Notes under the pieces: generated by a model
What the model saw: the letters and a program-made list of their open reading frames with translations, nothing else
What the model was told of the DNA's origin: nothing
Database searches by the model: none
Part shown: piece after piece, positions 54,255 through 64,000 of the stretch
Numbering within the stretch: the stretch's first letter is position 1
How the letters are laid out: the number at the start of each line of letters is the position of its first letter
Translations under genes and position numbers: made by a program
Source: Schizochytrium sp. TIO01
Lineage: Eukaryota > Sar > Bigyra > Thraustochytrida > Thraustochytriidae
Length of the DNA: 64,000 nucleotides
Direction: 5' to 3'
Assembly (NCBI GenBank): GCA_004764695.1
Contig: SMSO01000035.1
Location: 1,486,001-1,550,000 of the forward strand

Positions 54255-55514
54255 TTCTCTTGCCTGTTCGCCACCACCAACTCTCGTCGATTTAAAGAAC
54301 CATGGTAAATTAAAATAACACTGGTACACGCATAGCCGTTTAAACATATATAAACTCGAAACAATCAAACTTGCCTCTGCGTTTTCTACTCACCATACAC
54401 AATTATATCCAATGATTTATTCTGGCTAAATTAGTCAAAGGCGTTCAAGTAATGCCAGGCTGTTTTGTATCTTTGTGTAATAAATATCTCAAGTCATCTT
54501 CTACTTAAGTTCAATTTCTTTTAGCTTCAGTACTATAAATTTAATTCCTGCTGCGAGGTTTGAGGTGATTAGATTAGTGATTGAGAATTAAGTAATTTAG
54601 TATTGCAAATGAAGTGAAAAATGTCCATCTAGCTGTGAAGATCAGAACAACAGATTATACATGTAGTAGGCCTTAGCTTTTGGAATGCCTTACTGCCAAG
54701 GATCCAAATCGTTGAACAAAAATAAATAAATAATAATAATAATAAATTATATAATTTATTTTTTTTGTCTTAATACGTATAGAGCCTCTATATATTATAG
54801 GTCTACTCATTAGTTTCTCAACACCATAGTATATTTGTGGTCAGGTACCTATGTAGTGCTGGTATTACCGTAACTAAGAATACAATACAATCAGGAAGAA
54901 AGAGAAGAACTTTGAGTAAGTAAGAACCTCATAATTAACAAGTAAGATTGGACACAACCTTTAAGTCCCCATATTCTCTTCTTATGGCCGTTACGGTAAA
55001 ACAAAATAGCTAGCTTTGTCCCTCCCAGCGATGCATCCCAGGTTGCACGATACATAGTACAAGAGAAATACCTGTAATTAGTCGCGAGGCGATGGCACAC
55101 AGACCATGGGGATAGTTTATAACATACACTAATACTTCACCTGTCCCTCTTGGTATAGAATGTCTTGGAAACATCCTTGATATTTATGGATGGAATAATA
55201 AAGCAATTTTCCTTTGAGACACAATGCTGAAAAAGAAACCGAAGGGAGGGAGAGAGGGATAGTGTACGCTTCTATTAGGGGAATAGGGTGGCCATATAGA
55301 AACCTCTTTCTTCCCCTCTTTTGAAGTAGCACGCATATAGCACGAAAAAGGGTTTAATTCCATTTTTTATTTTTTTGCAATCGTTTAGGCTGAGGTCAGG
55401 GTGACAATACCCTTTCGAAGAGAAAAGTTGACAGTCATAAGCACATACGGTCTGGCAGCCTGCAATATCGCTGCCGCACTGTCTGTGCACAAGCCAATTG
55501 GTGCTTGGAACACT
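54255..55514. other. intergenic region
   Basis: 1.26 kb between the sulfotransferase stop and the kinesin start. AT-rich, with AAAT and AAT runs at about 54718-54748. The open frame into the kinesin extends back to a GTG at 55401, so the last 114 bp could be read in frame but is treated as leader. No other gene seen. Confidence 0.55.
54718..54748. repeat. AAAT/AAT compound microsatellite
   Basis: AAAT units pass into AAT units. Confidence 0.8.
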
Positions 55515-58500
55515 ATGGGAAATACGCCAGCAATACGAAATCCACGAGCTGTAGAACCTGGAGATCCGGGGCCAACGCTAGAACATTCGGTTGTGGACAA
55601 AGGCTTGCATGATCCCGTGAGCGTGCGTGTGGATGGTGATGAACTTGAGCGAGAGGCTGTGCGAATCAGAACGGACGCTTATGAAAAGACTGCACCAGTA
55701 TCAAAGCCCGTACCTTTGCTTGGAAATCGTGGTCTGGTTGGAAGCCATGGTTCGCTTAAGGTCGAAGACCTTGTGAATGAATCAAAACTTGAAGAACAAG
55801 AAGTCGAGGCATATGAGGAATCGTATGTGCCACTGAACTTTGCTCGAGAGAGAGTCCAGACTATGTTACAGGAAATGCAACATAACCGAGAAGTGAATCT
55901 TCTTGCTTTCGCCGAAGTACAGGATTGCCACGAGCTCATATACCACGAAATGCGCCAAAAGTACGAAGACTACGTGGAAACCTTGAAATCAAAGTCTCTT
56001 GCATGTATTGATAACTATAAGCGTGCGCTTCATGATTCTCGCAAATCAATGAATGAGAAAGAAATTCGGCACAAGCGAACACAAGATGCTTTGCAAACCA
56101 GAGTCGAAGAATACCAACAAGCACAGGAAGAGCTACAAAAAAAACTGACTGAGCTTCAACAAGAACTTGACAGTATTCCAAAGGAACCGCCTTCGCCTGA
56201 AAAAATAGAAGTTCCTGTCCATGTACCATTGCCAACAATTGATCCCCGTCTTCCCATTCTTATTGCAAATGTTGAAAAACTTTCACTTTTGCGGCGCCCG
56301 GATCTCCTTGATGAATACATGGGGCTTGAACGAAGCCGCGCGGACAGTCTCGAACGAAAGGAGGAACTCGCTTCTCACGACGAGGCTATTGGTGTTCTGC
56401 TTGCAAAGGCAGAAGAAAATCCTGGGCCAGATTTATCACTGATGCAGGCATCCATCGTGGAGGCCCAGGATGAAGCTTTACCAAACCTACCTGGCACTGG
56501 TGGAAGGGAGCATGCAACGGATGCAAACTTGGCTCATCCAGAAGAGTCATCTCAAAATATTAAAGAGCTTGAAGTCAAAACACTTGGGGTTCAAATGGAA
56601 ACACAATCACCTGGGAAAATACCAGAATCAGGCTCTGATGAGACAGTAAAACGTGATGATACTACTATCTCTAGCAATGTTGATATGACTAACACCAGCA
56701 TAAACACAGAGGAAAAGCAAGATCCCTCTTCAAAGGAGATTCCAGATACAAAAGACTTGGTGACTGCAGAAAAGAAGGAAGCTGAAGCTGTTCCTGTAGA
56801 TCCAGAATCTAAGCAAGCAGATGAGAGTATAACAAAGACACAGAATGTAGAGGAGTCACAAGAAACGAAGTCTCAAGAGCCTTTGCCGCAAGAGATTCTA
56901 GAAACAAAAATAGAAGAAAAAACTGTGGAAGAGGAAAAGGCGTCTGAAGATCTGGAATCTCCTTCCAAACAAACAAAGGCAGGGACTGAGCACAGAAGGC
57001 CTTCAGCAGATGTACTCTCTGATAACCGTCAGGTGGAGCTTGAAGAGAAACTCATCGCGAAAATTGAAGAACAACAGAAAAAGATTAGGCATCTGGAACA
57101 CAAGTTGAAGAAACTTAAATCCAAAGGTGAAGCAGAAAATGCGGAAGCTATCGCAAAAATTGAGCCAAAACTTGAAAAGCGGCAGCAATACCTGGCGACA
57201 CTTCGAGAGCAGCTAGGTGTTTTCCAGAATATGCGATCCCCAGGCGATGACGACGACGATGAAGAAGAATCCTTTCCCAAAATCGAGAGCTCATCTGGGT
57301 CTTCAATGCAAAAATCTGCTTCACAAGAATCAGCAAGCTCTAATAATATCAAAGCTGATGAGGAGAAGTTCGAATCAAGTAAAAAAGACTCAATCAATGA
57401 AGCTGTCATGGAAAGTCAGAAGAAAAATATAGAGGATTCTAAAGATATTGAATCGAGTAGCAAAACTGACAGAGTATCTTCTTTATCAAAGTCCGACTCT
57501 TCTGCAAAATCCCTATCTCATGATAGCAGTGCGGTAACTAGCAGCACCACCTCGATGGGAACTACAAGTAGCATGGAAAATGATTTAGAAAGCGCTGAGG
57601 TTCATCGGAGCAAGAATGAGAAAGAGGAAGGCTTATCCGAGCTGGAAGAGAAAATATCAGCAGCAAGTGATGATGGACCTAAATCTCATGATCAGGCCTC
57701 CACAAAGTCTAACGCCCAGGATAAGAAACTTCTAAAACGTCTCAAGGAGAAAGAGAAGGAAATCGAAGAGCTTACAGAACAGCTTCGAGAAGCACAGGAG
57801 CAAGTTTCGGCAAACGAATCAGCCGACACGGGTTCAACCAAGAACGGCAGTAAAGATGATGCTGCAGGCGCAGAAGGTGGAGCAGCAAAACGATACATGG
57901 AAAAACTCAAAGCTGCAGAGAAAAAACTCAAAGAAACAGAGAAATTGGCGAAAGAATCTAAGTCCAAAGCAAGTCGCCTGGAAAAGGAACTAGAGAAAGT
58001 TCAGAGACAGGGCGGCGGTGATGGTGGAGGTCGCGGCGGCGATGGAAACAGTGCGAAACTTAAAAAAGAGCTCGAAGATCTTAAAAAGAAGCAAAAGAAG
58101 CAGGCTGACGAGATAGAGAAGACTCACGCAAAAGCTGTTCGAGCACTCGAGGCCCAACTCTCGTCAACAACAGAAGAGGCGACTAAACTTTCCCAATCCC
58201 TTGAAGCTGCTAATGCTACTGCCAAAGCACTTCAGGAGAAGGCAATTCTCGCGGATCAACTTGAAAAAGAAAACGAGAACCTTCGGCAAGTTGCAGAGGA
58301 AGTGAGTACTTTGCGCAAGTCAGTGGATGCTATGACAGAGGAGCGTGCTGAGCTTGAATCCTTATACTTGAAGGAACAAAAACTGCGGAAAGAGTATTGG
58401 AATAAAATGGAGGACATGAAGGGTAAGATTCGTGTGTTTGCTCGTTGCAGACCCATGGCACAATATGAGCTCGATCGTAATTGTACTCAGGTGGTCAGCT

Positions 58501-59540
58501 TTCCGGATGAATTTACTGTCGATGTCGACTCGCACAAGGGATTAAAATCATTTGTGTATGATCAATGCTTTGGGCCAGATTCTACCCAAGACCAGATTTT
58601 CGAAGATACAAACAATCTGATTCAGTCCTCTCTCGATGGCTATAACGTCTGTGTCTTTGCATATGGGCAGACTGGAAGTGGTAAAACATTTACCATGGTC
58701 GGTTCAAAAGAGCATCCCGGCCTTGTTCGTCGTAGTGTGACAGAGATTTTTGCACACCGTGAGAAAAGCAAAGCAACTAATGACTTGACAATCAAGTTGT
58801 ACATTTTGGAGATCTATCTGGACAACTTGGTTGACCTGTTATACACTGTCCTTAAAAAAGCAGATCCCAAGCTTGTGCCTGCTCAACCACCACACCTGGA
58901 CATCAAGAAAGATCAAAAGGGGGTTGTTTTTGTAAGAGGCGCACAAGTTGTTACGGTAGATTCTGCAGAAGAGCTGCTAGACTTTTTTGACCGTGCCAAT
59001 GCTTCGCGTAAAGTTGCTTCTACTAAAATGAACGCTGGCTCGTCTCGATCACATCTTGTTTTTTCTCTTATTCTCGAAAACACAAATAAAGCCAGTAAGA
59101 AAACTAGTATTGGCAAGCTTTCGCTTGTCGATCTGGCTGGGTCTGAACGCCAAGACAAGACTGGGGCGACTGATGAACGTTTGAAAGAAGCGATGAGTAT
59201 TAACAAATCACTTTCTGCACTAGGAGATGTAATTTCAGCCCTTTCCAGTGGAGAAAACTTTATTCCATACCGTAACAATGTACTTACTCAGTTGATGAGT
59301 GATTCACTTGGTGGAAATGCAAAAACTCTCATGTTTGTCAACATTTCGCCAGCAAATTACAATGCTGAAGAGACAGTATCTTCTTTAACATATGCGTCAC
59401 GAGTTAAGCTCATCAAGAACAATACAACAAAATCTCAACAGGACGAACAGGTTGGTGTTCTAAGAAAGCTCATCCGTGAAATGATGCACGAGGGGAAAAC
59501 TCCAGACCCAGATCTCTTGAAAACGCTCGATCTTGACTAG
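55515..59540 (+). CDS. kinesin-14 (C-terminal motor), KCBP-like neck
   Basis: 1,341 aa from the ATG at 55515 (the frame is open from a GTG at 55401). Coiled-coil stretches at about 105-222, 503-573, 736-763 and 846-965 are separated by long acidic Ser/Glu/Lys low-complexity regions; a Gly/Asp-rich hinge (GGGDGGGRGGDG) lies at about 832-845. The neck WNKMEDMKGKIRVF leads into the motor at about 970-1310: P-loop GQTGSGKT near 1051, switch I SSRSH, switch II DLAGSE and NKSLSALGDVI. A C-terminal motor with this neck marks the minus-end-directed kinesin-14 family. The neck resembles plant/ciliate KCBP, but the MyTH4-FERM module of KCBP is absent. A short extension after the motor (VLRKLIREMM) recalls the KCBP regulatory helix. 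Probable roles are spindle organisation or minus-end transport. Confidence 0.9.
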   Translation: MGNTPAIRNPRAVEPGDPGPTLEHSVVDKGLHDPVSVRVDGDELEREAVRIRTDAYEKTAPVSKPVPLLGNRGLVGSHGSLKVEDLVNESKLEEQEVEAYEESYVPLNFARERVQTMLQEMQHNREVNLLAFAEVQDCHELIYHEMRQKYEDYVETLKSKSLACIDNYKRALHDSRKSMNEKEIRHKRTQDALQTRVEEYQQAQEELQKKLTELQQELDSIPKEPPSPEKIEVPVHVPLPTIDPRLPILIANVEKLSLLRRPDLLDEYMGLERSRADSLERKEELASHDEAIGVLLAKAEENPGPDLSLMQASIVEAQDEALPNLPGTGGREHATDANLAHPEESSQNIKELEVKTLGVQMETQSPGKIPESGSDETVKRDDTTISSNVDMTNTSINTEEKQDPSSKEIPDTKDLVTAEKKEAEAVPVDPESKQADESITKTQNVEESQETKSQEPLPQEILETKIEEKTVEEEKASEDLESPSKQTKAGTEHRRPSADVLSDNRQVELEEKLIAKIEEQQKKIRHLEHKLKKLKSKGEAENAEAIAKIEPKLEKRQQYLATLREQLGVFQNMRSPGDDDDDEEESFPKIESSSGSSMQKSASQESASSNNIKADEEKFESSKKDSINEAVMESQKKNIEDSKDIESSSKTDRVSSLSKSDSSAKSLSHDSSAVTSSTTSMGTTSSMENDLESAEVHRSKNEKEEGLSELEEKISAASDDGPKSHDQASTKSNAQDKKLLKRLKEKEKEIEELTEQLREAQEQVSANESADTGSTKNGSKDDAAGAEGGAAKRYMEKLKAAEKKLKETEKLAKESKSKASRLEKELEKVQRQGGGDGGGRGGDGNSAKLKKELEDLKKKQKKQADEIEKTHAKAVRALEAQLSSTTEEATKLSQSLEAANATAKALQEKAILADQLEKENENLRQVAEEVSTLRKSVDAMTEERAELESLYLKEQKLRKEYWNKMEDMKGKIRVFARCRPMAQYELDRNCTQVVSFPDEFTVDVDSHKGLKSFVYDQCFGPDSTQDQIFEDTNNLIQSSLDGYNVCVFAYGQTGSGKTFTMVGSKEHPGLVRRSVTEIFAHREKSKATNDLTIKLYILEIYLDNLVDLLYTVLKKADPKLVPAQPPHLDIKKDQKGVVFVRGAQVVTVDSAEELLDFFDRANASRKVASTKMNAGSSRSHLVFSLILENTNKASKKTSIGKLSLVDLAGSERQDKTGATDERLKEAMSINKSLSALGDVISALSSGENFIPYRNNVLTQLMSDSLGGNAKTLMFVNISPANYNAEETVSSLTYASRVKLIKNNTTKSQQDEQVGVLRKLIREMMHEGKTPDPDLLKTLDLD

Positions 59541-60104
59541 TATATCAATATGATACATTAAGAGCCTATATTTTACTATTCACTAAAACGTGTTGATTAT
59601 CGCCTTCCCAAGTTACATTTTCCACCCCTTTCTTCTCACTATTCGTTTTGTGGAGACCTTTACTAGTCTTGAGCCGGAAAAGGCAGGTAAGGTGATTATG
59701 CCTTGATCAAAGGCAAAGGTTAGCTCCAAACGTTTAAGGGTTCTATTTACCTATATTTATTGAGCAAATGAAAGTTTAAGCAATATTGATAGAGGTGATG
59801 ATAAAAGTATTCAATCAGAAAGAAGATTAAAACATACTTATGCAAATGACAGTGTAGTGTAACTGCGAGAATAATCTGTGAAGATTTTTCGAAATTGTAA
59901 CATCAAGCCAGAATAAAATCACAACAAGTTATGGAAAAAGTGGCATTATGATCAACAACAACAGTCACAAGAAGAGGTGGTACAAGTATATGCAAATAAA
60001 AACACCTAATCACAGCGGTATCGATATTTTTAGATAATGATTACTATCACCATCGATAAAAGCAACTGTAATAGATGAATAAAGGTAAAACTAGTGTAAT
60101 CTAA
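59541..60104. other. convergent intergenic region
   Basis: 564 bp between the stops of the kinesin (plus) and the LAMMER kinase (minus). AT-rich; no recognised feature beyond presumed 3' untranslated regions. Confidence 0.6.
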
Positions 60105-62588
60105 TTATCTCATAAAGTTATTTCGTGCCGAGATTTCACGAGCAGTAGCACGTTTCGATGGATCTACTCTGAGACATTCAGCAACAGTTCGAGAGAACCA
60201 TAAAACCTGCGCCTCATGTGGGCGGGGATCAAGTGATTCCGTAGTCCTTCGAATAAGCTCATGGAAGGTGAGGGAATCTTGTACAAATTCTAAGCGTTTG
60301 GGAGATGTATGCATAGATGGAAACCGTACCTGCCCACGACTTGTAAAAAAATCCGATTGCGCGTGCAATTTCATTGAATTTGGGATTTCCCCTACAACCC
60401 TTTCAATCAAAGCAAGGTGTTCATGCTCTTCATGGGTCTGAAACAATAGATGCCCACATAAAAGCTCCATCAAAATACATCCTGCAGACCAAATATCTGC
60501 TGGGAACGACCAACCCGTATCCAGAAGGACCTCCGGCGCACGATATTGCCGGGTACTAATAGTCCCGTCGTGAAGCTCTTGGGGACTTGCGATTCGAGTA
60601 GCACCACCAAAATCAATTAGCTTCACACGGAATTCTACGCGATCCCACTTACGACCAGACGTGCGGCCGTACTCTGAAGGGGATCTCGGTTCCTGCTCAA
60701 GGAGGACATTTTCAACCTTCAAATCTGTGTGAACAATGCCACACCTCTCATGAAGGAACGCAAGGCCAGCAAAAAGATCACGTACGATGATTTCAAGATG
60801 ATCAATGTGAATCGGCTTGAAATCAATCTTCTTCTGAAAATCATGTAGCGACATACCTAGAGTCTCTAAAACAAGGCAGTAGTGCTCTCGCCAAGCAAAG
60901 TGGTCAAAAAGGCGGACAACACGGTCGTCACCAATCATTTTTGAACAAATTCTTTGAAGAATAAAGGCTTCCTCCATAGCTTCTTTGACATACCGACGCA
61001 CACGGCGCACAACCTTCACGGCAACTGGAGCAGTTTTAGGGGGAGCGTTGATGTCCGAACAAAGGAGCACGCGACCAAAGGTGCCCTTACCAAGTTCCTT
61101 AAGAATTGCATACCTCTGGCTGATACGTTCTCCAACACGACCACGGAAAGAGCCATATTCATCATCATGGTTTTCTGGATTCGAGACAGATGATCGGCTT
61201 CCAGAATGACCCCGGGATCGACGGCGTCTCGGTTTCCGCCCTTTGTTATCATTTCTACTTCGGTGATGATTTCTCCGACGTCTTTTGTAGTTATCATTGC
61301 TGTCATGCCGAGCATCACCACGTCGCTTACCATGACGATCGGGAGTTGTGCTACGGCGTCGTTGTACCGAACTTTGCCTTCTACTATTGTTTCGAGTGTA
61401 GTTGTCCTCTCGTTTATCTGAATCTCTATCTCTTCTAGTTACTGAGGAGCGCTCTCTATTTCGAGTGTGTGAACCATTCCCACGTTCACGGCGGTCCCTA
61501 TCTCGAGTTTGGTCCCGTGGCTCTTTGTCTGTACCACCCCGGTCACGACCCCAGCCTCTAGTATGAATCCTGTCTCGGCTTCTGTCTCGACTCCTGTCTC
61601 TACTTCTGTCTCTACTTCTATCTCGACTTCTGTCTCGACTTCTGTCTCGACTTCTGTCTCGACTTCTATCTCGACTTCTGTCTCGACTTCTGTCTCGATT
61701 CCTGCCTCGATTTCTTGTAGATAGTTTTTCTCGGTAATAATGCCGTGGAGATTGATGTTCTCCATTGCGTTGGGAATCGCGGGATCTATCAGACCGTTGT
61801 GAAGGATATTGGCCATGCCGACTATGTTGATAGCCTCGACCCTGAGATGAGTTTTTGTCTCTGTGAGCAGTTCTTGGTCTACTATCGACATTGATTTTTT
61901 CCAAATTTCTGGAACCTCTAGGTTGACCAAATGCTACATCTCGAGTATGGCTGTTGCTTCGTTTGCGAGACGTCTGGTCAAGGCCTCGTAGGTCAGATCT
62001 ATTTTCATCATGTTCTCGATTTCGGTGTCTTCTTCCACCATTGTCATTTCGATTCCACGAGTCTGTCTTCTGCGTCGCTCTCCAATCTCTTTGTCGTTGC
62101 TGATTCTGATTTTGGTTCTGCTGCCGCAATTGTTGTTGTTTATTTGCATTTCGTTCTATATGACTTTGATCCCAGTAGCGGTTTTGATCCCGACCATGAG
62201 TTGTGCCCAATGTTCGATCAGAGCTTCTCTGATCTGCTATGCCACGATGCAGGTCTGATGTTATCCCTTTTCGACTTGAGTTTGATCTCCCAGATCTTAA
62301 CTTTGAAGGTTGAGCAAATGCTCGAGTATCTTCAGTTTCCGTTCTCAAACTGTGCCTTGAAGAGTTTGCAGCAGTATGTGGAGGCATTCCTTTTGATGCA
62401 GCAGGGATTCCAGAAGAAGATGATGAGGATGAGGATAAGTCGATCTTATTTGCGACAGTATTGATAGCGGTCTTGGTGGTGGTGACAGCGTCGAAGGCGG
62501 GCTCCTGTATTGTAGATGCCTCAGAATGGACGCTCTTTTCGAGACCGGAGCGAGGCGACGGCTCCGAGGTGACTGGGTCCGTGTCCAT
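60105..62588 (-). CDS. LAMMER/CLK dual-specificity protein kinase
   Basis: 827 aa. Residues 1-480 are Ser/Arg/Asp/Asn-rich and basic, with a run of about ten Arg-Ser-Arg-Asp units at roughly 288-339 and an RS/RD-rich character throughout, typical of splicing regulators. The kinase domain starts near 491 (YAILKELGKGTFGRV), with the catalytic loop HTDLKVENVL (Asp622), DFGGAT (Asp659) and the family-naming motif EHLALIERVVG (from residue 723) in place of EHLAMMERILG. The HTDLK form of the catalytic loop is also characteristic of CLK kinases. These enzymes phosphorylate SR splicing factors in the nucleus and autophosphorylate on Tyr. The domain is complete to the C-terminus (ISARNNFMR). It converges with the kinesin gene. 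Confidence 0.93.
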   Translation of the reverse strand: MDTDPVTSEPSPRSGLEKSVHSEASTIQEPAFDAVTTTKTAINTVANKIDLSSSSSSSSGIPAASKGMPPHTAANSSRHSLRTETEDTRAFAQPSKLRSGRSNSSRKGITSDLHRGIADQRSSDRTLGTTHGRDQNRYWDQSHIERNANKQQQLRQQNQNQNQQRQRDWRATQKTDSWNRNDNGGRRHRNREHDENRSDLRGLDQTSRKRSNSHTRDVAFGQPRGSRNLEKINVDSRPRTAHRDKNSSQGRGYQHSRHGQYPSQRSDRSRDSQRNGEHQSPRHYYREKLSTRNRGRNRDRSRDRSRDRSRDRSRDRSRDRSRDRSRDRSRDRSRDRSRDRIHTRGWGRDRGGTDKEPRDQTRDRDRRERGNGSHTRNRERSSVTRRDRDSDKREDNYTRNNSRRQSSVQRRRSTTPDRHGKRRGDARHDSNDNYKRRRRNHHRSRNDNKGRKPRRRRSRGHSGSRSSVSNPENHDDEYGSFRGRVGERISQRYAILKELGKGTFGRVLLCSDINAPPKTAPVAVKVVRRVRRYVKEAMEEAFILQRICSKMIGDDRVVRLFDHFAWREHYCLVLETLGMSLHDFQKKIDFKPIHIDHLEIIVRDLFAGLAFLHERCGIVHTDLKVENVLLEQEPRSPSEYGRTSGRKWDRVEFRVKLIDFGGATRIASPQELHDGTISTRQYRAPEVLLDTGWSFPADIWSAGCILMELLCGHLLFQTHEEHEHLALIERVVGEIPNSMKLHAQSDFFTSRGQVRFPSMHTSPKRLEFVQDSLTFHELIRRTTESLDPRPHEAQVLWFSRTVAECLRVDPSKRATAREISARNNFMR
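61571..61725 (-). repeat. 12-bp coding minisatellite in the LAMMER kinase
   Basis: About ten to twelve copies of a 12-bp unit read on the minus strand as Arg-Ser-Arg-Asp. On the plus strand it reads TCTCGACTTCTG-like, with C/T variation among copies. Copy number probably varies between alleles. Confidence 0.9.
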
Positions 62589-64000
62589 GGCGCAGCAAGG
62601 TCAGCGGCAACGCATCAATTGCGCTCCGCTGCTCCGCTGCTACGGGCGAAGGCGCCGCGGACTCTCCACTCGCTGAGCTTTTGTCTTACACAATGAATCA
62701 ATCAAAACAACTTGAAAAGGTGTTCTTTCTTTCCTAATCCTTTGTTTCGTATTTTTATTCTCTCCCTTCAAAGAAACGTGTTTTCTTTCTCTTTACAGTA
62801 GTAGAGAGTTGCCCTTAGAGTCTCCAAGTTAGCATCTACTATACCAGTTCGACTGTTCATGCGTTTGCAACCAACAAGTCGGTTATTCCAAGTTGGTAAA
62901 GTGAAACAGATTCTCATACTATGGGCTATTCTTTATAGCCTACTTTAGGCTCTATTTATTTTCAACTGTGGTCAAGGCGGCGGTTGGGTTTTCTAGTATT
63001 GCAGATGAGTATCACTAATGATGATAGGTCGATTGATCAATGGACTTCTAAAACACAAACTATTCCATCTAGTAGGGGCAGAGAGCATTTCCCGGTGGCC
63101 GAAAGGAGCGCTGATGATAATTTTTTGAGAGAAGCGCGAGGAGCGGCTGTTCAGGATCACAGGAGGAAATCCTAACTCACGGAAGATTCTTGAGATTCTT
63201 GAGAATAACTGTGGAAAATTGGAACAAAGCTGTTGCAAAGATGACCTTCAGGGTATTTTGTAATTAGAGACAGCTCTGGAGGCAAAGTATACACAGGTGC
63301 AACTGGCTCAGGAAGAAGTGGCCTACACTCGTTATTGTCTTGAGAGTATGAGAAAAGACGATTGAGCTAGGTATACGGGGAGAATTCTGTACATCTTCTT
63401 CAGTTTTTTCTTTCCACAAGATTAGATGCCGTAAGTGCAATGTGCAAACACAGGTTTGTAGAAAGTTACGCGGAGCTAAGCTGTAATCCGATATGCATTT
63501 GACCAGCTTGCTGGACCGCGGCAGGCATGATTGGGATCTACAATGCAAATGCTCCGTGTGCATCATTTACAACACTTCTCTTGATCTCCGAGTCAGAATC
63601 ACGGCAAGTGGAGCTGAGTTGCAAGAGAGGACAATCTTTTGCCCAAAGTTCTTTTCAATACGTTGAGTGTAGCTATATGGACGCCTACCTACATTCGAGG
63701 AGAGGAGCTCGCGTTAAATGATGGTTTTTAACGTCTTCTATGAAAACACCAACTCATAGTTCTTGATGCATTCTACATTTCATTTGTTCACGATTGCGTC
63801 TTCATCGTTGCATATACTCTTAACTGCTTGTTGTTATCCGCTGTACTCCTGTTTCAAGGCATGACCTATCATCGCACACCGTGTACACCAGGACAGAGGG
63901 AACCAATTGTTCGTGGAGGTATTACGAGGTACTAACCCCAGAGCAACCCAAATTACACCTGAGTAGTCCTACAATAGGTAACTCCTAAGAGCTCCTGCGA
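62589..64000. other. intergenic region to the window edge
   Basis: 1.4 kb upstream of the LAMMER kinase start (minus), so its promoter should lie near 62589. Short frames at 62984-63175 and 63264-63566 are not recognised. No repeat or RNA gene seen. Confidence 0.5.

Noticed and set aside
53418-54368. 316-aa minus-strand frame opposite the sulfotransferase
   Set aside because: Overlaps a gene with intact catalytic motifs and shows no domain itself.

Overview
This is a nuclear window from a eukaryotic microbe. It carries about 17 recognisable protein genes, all of the eukaryotic type (eEF1A, dynamin-related GTPase, RAE1, DDX41, a C-terminal-motor kinesin, a LAMMER kinase). They sit on both strands, are not arranged in operons, and are separated by long intergenic tracts full of microsatellites. 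Nearly every gene reads through as one uninterrupted frame, so the genome is intron-poor. A heterotrophic stramenopile of the labyrinthulomycete/thraustochytrid kind would fit the intron-poor layout, the plant-like eEF1A, the phytochelatin synthase and the KCBP-like kinesin neck. That placement is my inference and I could not test it. I recognised no tRNA, rRNA, CRISPR or intact transposon. Several open frames begin at GTG or TTG; I moved those starts to the first good ATG.

Layout. 1-6.2 kb: no convincing gene, many short tandem repeats. 6.2-18.8 kb: a compact block with a BSD-domain protein (-), RAE1 (-), an unrecognised 302-aa protein (-), a seven-bladed WD40 protein (+) and two overlapping LtrA-type membrane-protein frames (-) that may be one gene. 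18.8-25.3 kb: gene-free. 25.3-31.5 kb: mitochondrial branched-chain aminotransferase (+), an MFS transporter (-) and a dynamin-related protein (-). 33.5-40.4 kb: DDX41 helicase (+), threonine aldolase (-) divergent from a phytochelatin synthase (+), and a sphingomyelin-synthase-type enzyme (+). 40.4-50.4 kb: about 10 kb without a recognisable protein gene, very rich in tetranucleotide repeats, ending in a GC-rich, hairpin-rich stretch. 50.5-62.6 kb: eEF1A (+), a WSCD-like sulfotransferase (+), a kinesin-14 (+) and a LAMMER/CLK kinase (-).

The genes are mostly unrelated housekeeping functions: mRNA export and splicing (RAE1, DDX41, CLK), translation (eEF1A), membrane fission (dynamin) and amino-acid metabolism. 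The one suggestive pairing is threonine aldolase and phytochelatin synthase, which share a 230-bp divergent promoter; both reactions release glycine. eEF1A and the aminotransferase use strongly C-ending codons, unlike their A/T-ending neighbours, as expected of highly expressed genes.

The points most worth a second look are the frame-overlapping double LtrA gene, the structured GC-rich element at 49.6-49.83 kb, the four CGGAATTTCGG-type boxes upstream of DDX41, the phytochelatin synthase with a large insertion in its catalytic domain, and the eEF1A stop codon that lies inside a perfect GTAAGT splice-donor motif.
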